Assembly (NCBI GenBank): GCA_964461295.1
Contig: CAYWTX010000461.1
Location: forward strand, 1-17,227
Direction: 5' to 3'
Source of the DNA: CAYWTX01 sp964461295
GTDB taxonomy: Bacteria > Planctomycetota > Phycisphaerae > SM23-33
DNA: 17,227 nucleotides
Shown here: positions 15,354 through 17,227 of the stretch, piece after piece
How positions within the stretch are numbered: position 1 is the stretch's first letter
How the letters are laid out: each line of letters starts with the position of its first letter
The notes under the pieces: model-generated
What the model saw: only the letters and a program-made list of their open reading frames with translations
Databases searched by the model: none
Told to the model about the DNA's origin: nothing
Translations under genes and position numbers: made by a program

Positions 15354-16226
15354 CTACGCGTTCATCCCGGCCGGTCCGGCCGCCTCGGCCTCCACGTCGG
15401 CGACCACCTTGCGCATGTAGGCCACTTCACGTTTCAGCTTCGCCTTGTGGGCCTCGAAGTCGCTCGTCTCGTAGAACGGCATCCACACGAACGTGCCGCA
15501 CCATTGGATCTTCCTGAGTTGCCGGACAATCTCGTACCAGTTGATGATCCCTTCATCCAGCGTCGTCCAGTCCCGTTTCCACCCTTTGCCCGGCTGGCCC
15601 TCCTTGCCGGCCTCGCGAACCCAGTACACGTCCTTCACCCCGAACGCACGCAGGTACTCGCCCGTCAGGCCGATGGCCAGTTCCGGGCGCTCGTACCCCT
15701 CGAACGCCTGGTTGCCCGGGTCAAGCTCGATGCCGATCGCCTTGGGGTCCAGTCCGTCCACCAGTGCGTAGCCGGCGTACGCGCTGGGCAGCAGCGTGCC
15801 GTGGTGCACCTGGTAGATCGCCCGCACGCCCGTCTTCAGGCAGACGTCCACCATGCTCTCCATCCTCCGCCGAGCGTCGGCCAGGCTCCAGCGAACGTCG
15901 CCGTTCTCGATCCGGAAGTAGTTCATGCGGAACTCGGTGATCCCGGCGTCGGCCAGGATCTTCACCGGGTTGGCGTCCCACGGCGTCGCGGCCGCCACCT
16001 GCTCGGGGGTGAACCCAGCCGTGGCGAACCTGACTTTCAGCCCGGCCTCGGCCATCGTCTTGACGAACGCGGGCGCCTCGCAGGCCAGCCTGGCCATGCT
16101 CACCCAATAGCCGTCGCGGATGGCCATGTTGGTGGTGTCCAGCCCGACTTCCTTGACGAACTCAGCAAGTTGCTCGGCCGAGAGATGCCGGCAGAACTTC
16201 GGAAAGATGCTGAATGTGATGTCCAT
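15354..16226 (-). CDS. xylose-isomerase-like TIM-barrel protein (sugar phosphate isomerase/epimerase family)
   Basis: Belongs to the AP-endonuclease-2/xylose-isomerase-like barrel family, whose members isomerise or epimerise sugars with a divalent metal. The protein has 290 residues. Features include the N-terminal strand MDITFSIFPKFC, the second-strand region GLDTTNMAIRDGYW, YQVHHG (138-143) where most relatives have a metal-binding Glu and His, ELDPGN (168-172) with Asp169 as a likely ligand, and a final Glu252 (FYET). The Gln at 139 in place of Glu is notable. ATG at 16226 is chosen because GGAG lies seven bases before it and homology starts there; an ATG 21 codons earlier has no support. 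It is transcribed toward the enolase-like gene with 62 bases between the stops and no clear terminator. It probably acts in the same sugar route as its neighbours. Confidence 0.83.
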   Translation of the reverse strand: MDITFSIFPKFCRHLSAEQLAEFVKEVGLDTTNMAIRDGYWVSMARLACEAPAFVKTMAEAGLKVRFATAGFTPEQVAAATPWDANPVKILADAGITEFRMNYFRIENGDVRWSLADARRRMESMVDVCLKTGVRAIYQVHHGTLLPSAYAGYALVDGLDPKAIGIELDPGNQAFEGYERPELAIGLTGEYLRAFGVKDVYWVREAGKEGQPGKGWKRDWTTLDEGIINWYEIVRQLRKIQWCGTFVWMPFYETSDFEAHKAKLKREVAYMRKVVADVEAEAAGPAGMNA

Positions 16227-16263
16227 GGCGCTGCTCCGCTCCGGAGGAGAGGGGAAAGCGGGT

Positions 16264-16291
16264 ATCTTATCGCCGCCGACAAACACCACAA
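16264..16291 (-). promoter_or_regulatory. possible promoter of the isomerase-like gene
   Basis: On the minus strand TTGTGG (16291-16286) is followed after 16 bases by TAAGAT (16269-16264). The matches are moderate (3 and 4 of 6), but this is the only AT-richer spot in the divergent region. The leader would be about 30 bases. Confidence 0.35.
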
Positions 16292-16444
16292 GAAGGAAGG
16301 ACCCTCAAACCAACGACGTGTCGCCGCGGAGACGGCGATCCTCCGCATGGCGGCCGAGGCGAACCGGGCTTCGGCATCGCCGGCGGCCGCGGTCGGCACT
16401 GGGGCCTCGCGGTCGTCCTCGGTTGTTTCGCGACTGCTCGCGCA

Positions 16445-16473
16445 TTGAGAATGCGGCTGGCGTTGGTTATCCT
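16445..16473 (+). promoter_or_regulatory. predicted sigma70 promoter of scpB placed for a leaderless or near-leaderless mRNA
   Basis: TTGAGA (16445-16450, 5 of 6) is followed after exactly 17 bases by TATCCT (16468-16473, 4 of 6). Start of transcription would fall near 16480, only about 3 bases before the ATG at 16483. No ribosome site precedes that ATG. Confidence 0.6.
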
Positions 16474-16482
16474 TCTGTCTCT

Positions 16483-17227
16483 ATGACCAACGCAGACGCT
16501 GACATACAGGTTCCGCGGGCCGCCGCGGAAGTCCCGGCCAACGTTTCGTGCGCGGACGCCGCCGGCGACCCCGCCGTTGCGGCCGCCACCGCCCCGGCCG
16601 AGGGAGATCGCGAAGACAGGAAGCCCGAGCCCGACGAGCGCGAAGTGGCCGCCGTGGTCGAGGCCATCCTGTTTTCGACCGATTCGCCGCTGACGCCGGA
16701 CAAGATCGCCCAGGTGGCCGAACTGCCCCGCAAGTCGGTGCGCATCGCCATCGAGGCGCTGAACCGCCGCTACGAGCGGGCCGGCTGCACGTTCCGCATC
16801 GAGGCGATCGCCGGCGGCTTCCAGATGCTCACGCTTCCGGAGTATCACGACGTGGTCAGCCGCCTGTTGAAGGTGCGCGGCGACGCCAAGCTCAGCCAGG
16901 CTGCCATGGAGTCGCTCGCCATCGTCGCCTACCGCCAGCCGATGCTTCGGGCCGACATGGAAGCCATCCGCGGCGTGTCCTGCGGCGAGGTTCTCCGCGG
17001 TCTCATGGAACGTCAGCTTGTGAAAATCGTCGGGCGCGCGGAGGTCCTCGGGCGCCCCATGCTGTACGGCACGACGAAGCGGTTCCTGGAGGTGTTCGGG
17101 CTCAACTGCCTGGAGGACCTGCCGAAGGTGGAGGAACTCCGCGGCGGCGCCAAGGACGCCAAGCCGAAGGATGCGGCCGCCGGCGCCTCAGCGCCCGAAC
17201 CCGCCGCTCCCCCGCCGGCGCCCGAAG
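16483..17227 (+). CDS. scpB: segregation and condensation protein ScpB, 3' end beyond the window
   Basis: ScpB is the winged-helix partner of ScpA and SMC in the chromosome-condensing complex. The 248 visible residues start with an Ala/Glu/Pro-rich extension of about 50 residues not usual in the family. Two winged-helix domains follow: VVEAILFSTDSPLTPDKIA to LLKVRG (about 58-132), and LSQAAMESLAIVAYRQP to FLEVFGL (about 137-207), with the signature GRPMLYGTTKRFLEVFGL. The tail from about 220 is again Ala/Pro/Lys-rich and runs off the window edge. ATG at 16483 is the only upstream start and lacks a Shine-Dalgarno site. scpA, often directly upstream, is not here. An 11-codon ORF from 16451 ends in a TGA overlapping this ATG, but it would lie inside the predicted promoter. 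Confidence 0.93.
   Translation, partial: MTNADADIQVPRAAAEVPANVSCADAAGDPAVAAATAPAEGDREDRKPEPDEREVAAVVEAILFSTDSPLTPDKIAQVAELPRKSVRIAIEALNRRYERAGCTFRIEAIAGGFQMLTLPEYHDVVSRLLKVRGDAKLSQAAMESLAIVAYRQPMLRADMEAIRGVSCGEVLRGLMERQLVKIVGRAEVLGRPMLYGTTKRFLEVFGLNCLEDLPKVEELRGGAKDAKPKDAAAGASAPEPAAPPPAPE

Noticed and set aside
16348..16448. Ala/Ser-rich 33-codon ORF upstream of scpB
   Set aside because: No ribosome site, low complexity, and its end lies within the predicted -35 box of scpB.
16451..16484. 11-codon ORF MRLALVILLSL whose stop overlaps the scpB ATG (ATGA)
   Set aside because: It would start inside the predicted scpB promoter and lacks a ribosome site, so the overlap is likely chance.

Overview
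The window is GC-rich. Its gene families fit a planctomycete or a related PVC-group bacterium: a XylR-type sugar sensor, atypical GH42 and GH36/GH27-like glycosidases, Gfo/Idh/MocA and xylose-isomerase-like sugar enzymes, and a compact type IV pilus-like assembly operon without a nearby secretin. The taxonomic call is an inference from gene content, not from a marker-gene search. Codon use looks even across the window, and I see no transposase, integrase, phage gene, tRNA, rRNA or CRISPR array.

Left part (1-5237) is a carbohydrate module. A GH42-type beta-galactosidase on the minus strand runs off the left edge. Its leader holds a predicted sigma70-type promoter, a 7-bp inverted repeat at the predicted transcription start, and a 28-codon upstream ORF whose stop overlaps the GH42 GTG start. 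Transcribed divergently is a XylR-like sugar-sensor protein that ends where the usual AraC-type DNA-binding domain should begin. It is followed on the same strand by a clan GH-D (GH36/GH27) alpha-galactosidase-like enzyme. Together they look like a galactoside-using locus.

Middle part (5478-12086) is a type IV pilus / type II secretion-like operon. It encodes a STAS-domain protein, PilB/GspE assembly ATPase, PilC/GspF inner-membrane platform, PilM, PilN, PilO and a PilP/GspC-like anchored protein, and closes with a very clear intrinsic terminator. pilC-pilM and pilN-pilO overlap by a few bases. The pilM frame carries an in-frame TAG at codon 98, although all of the remaining PilM homology continues in the same frame. 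No pilin, secretin or retraction ATPase gene is visible. Right after the terminator, a predicted promoter drives a 73-residue lipoprotein that has its own terminator.

Right part (12570-17227) is a sugar/sugar-acid module: a Gfo/Idh/MocA oxidoreductase and an enolase-superfamily dehydratase-like protein on the plus strand, separated by a long imperfect inverted repeat, and a convergent xylose-isomerase-like TIM-barrel protein on the minus strand. Divergent from that last gene is scpB, cut by the right edge. Its predicted promoter lies so close to the ATG that the mRNA may be leaderless.
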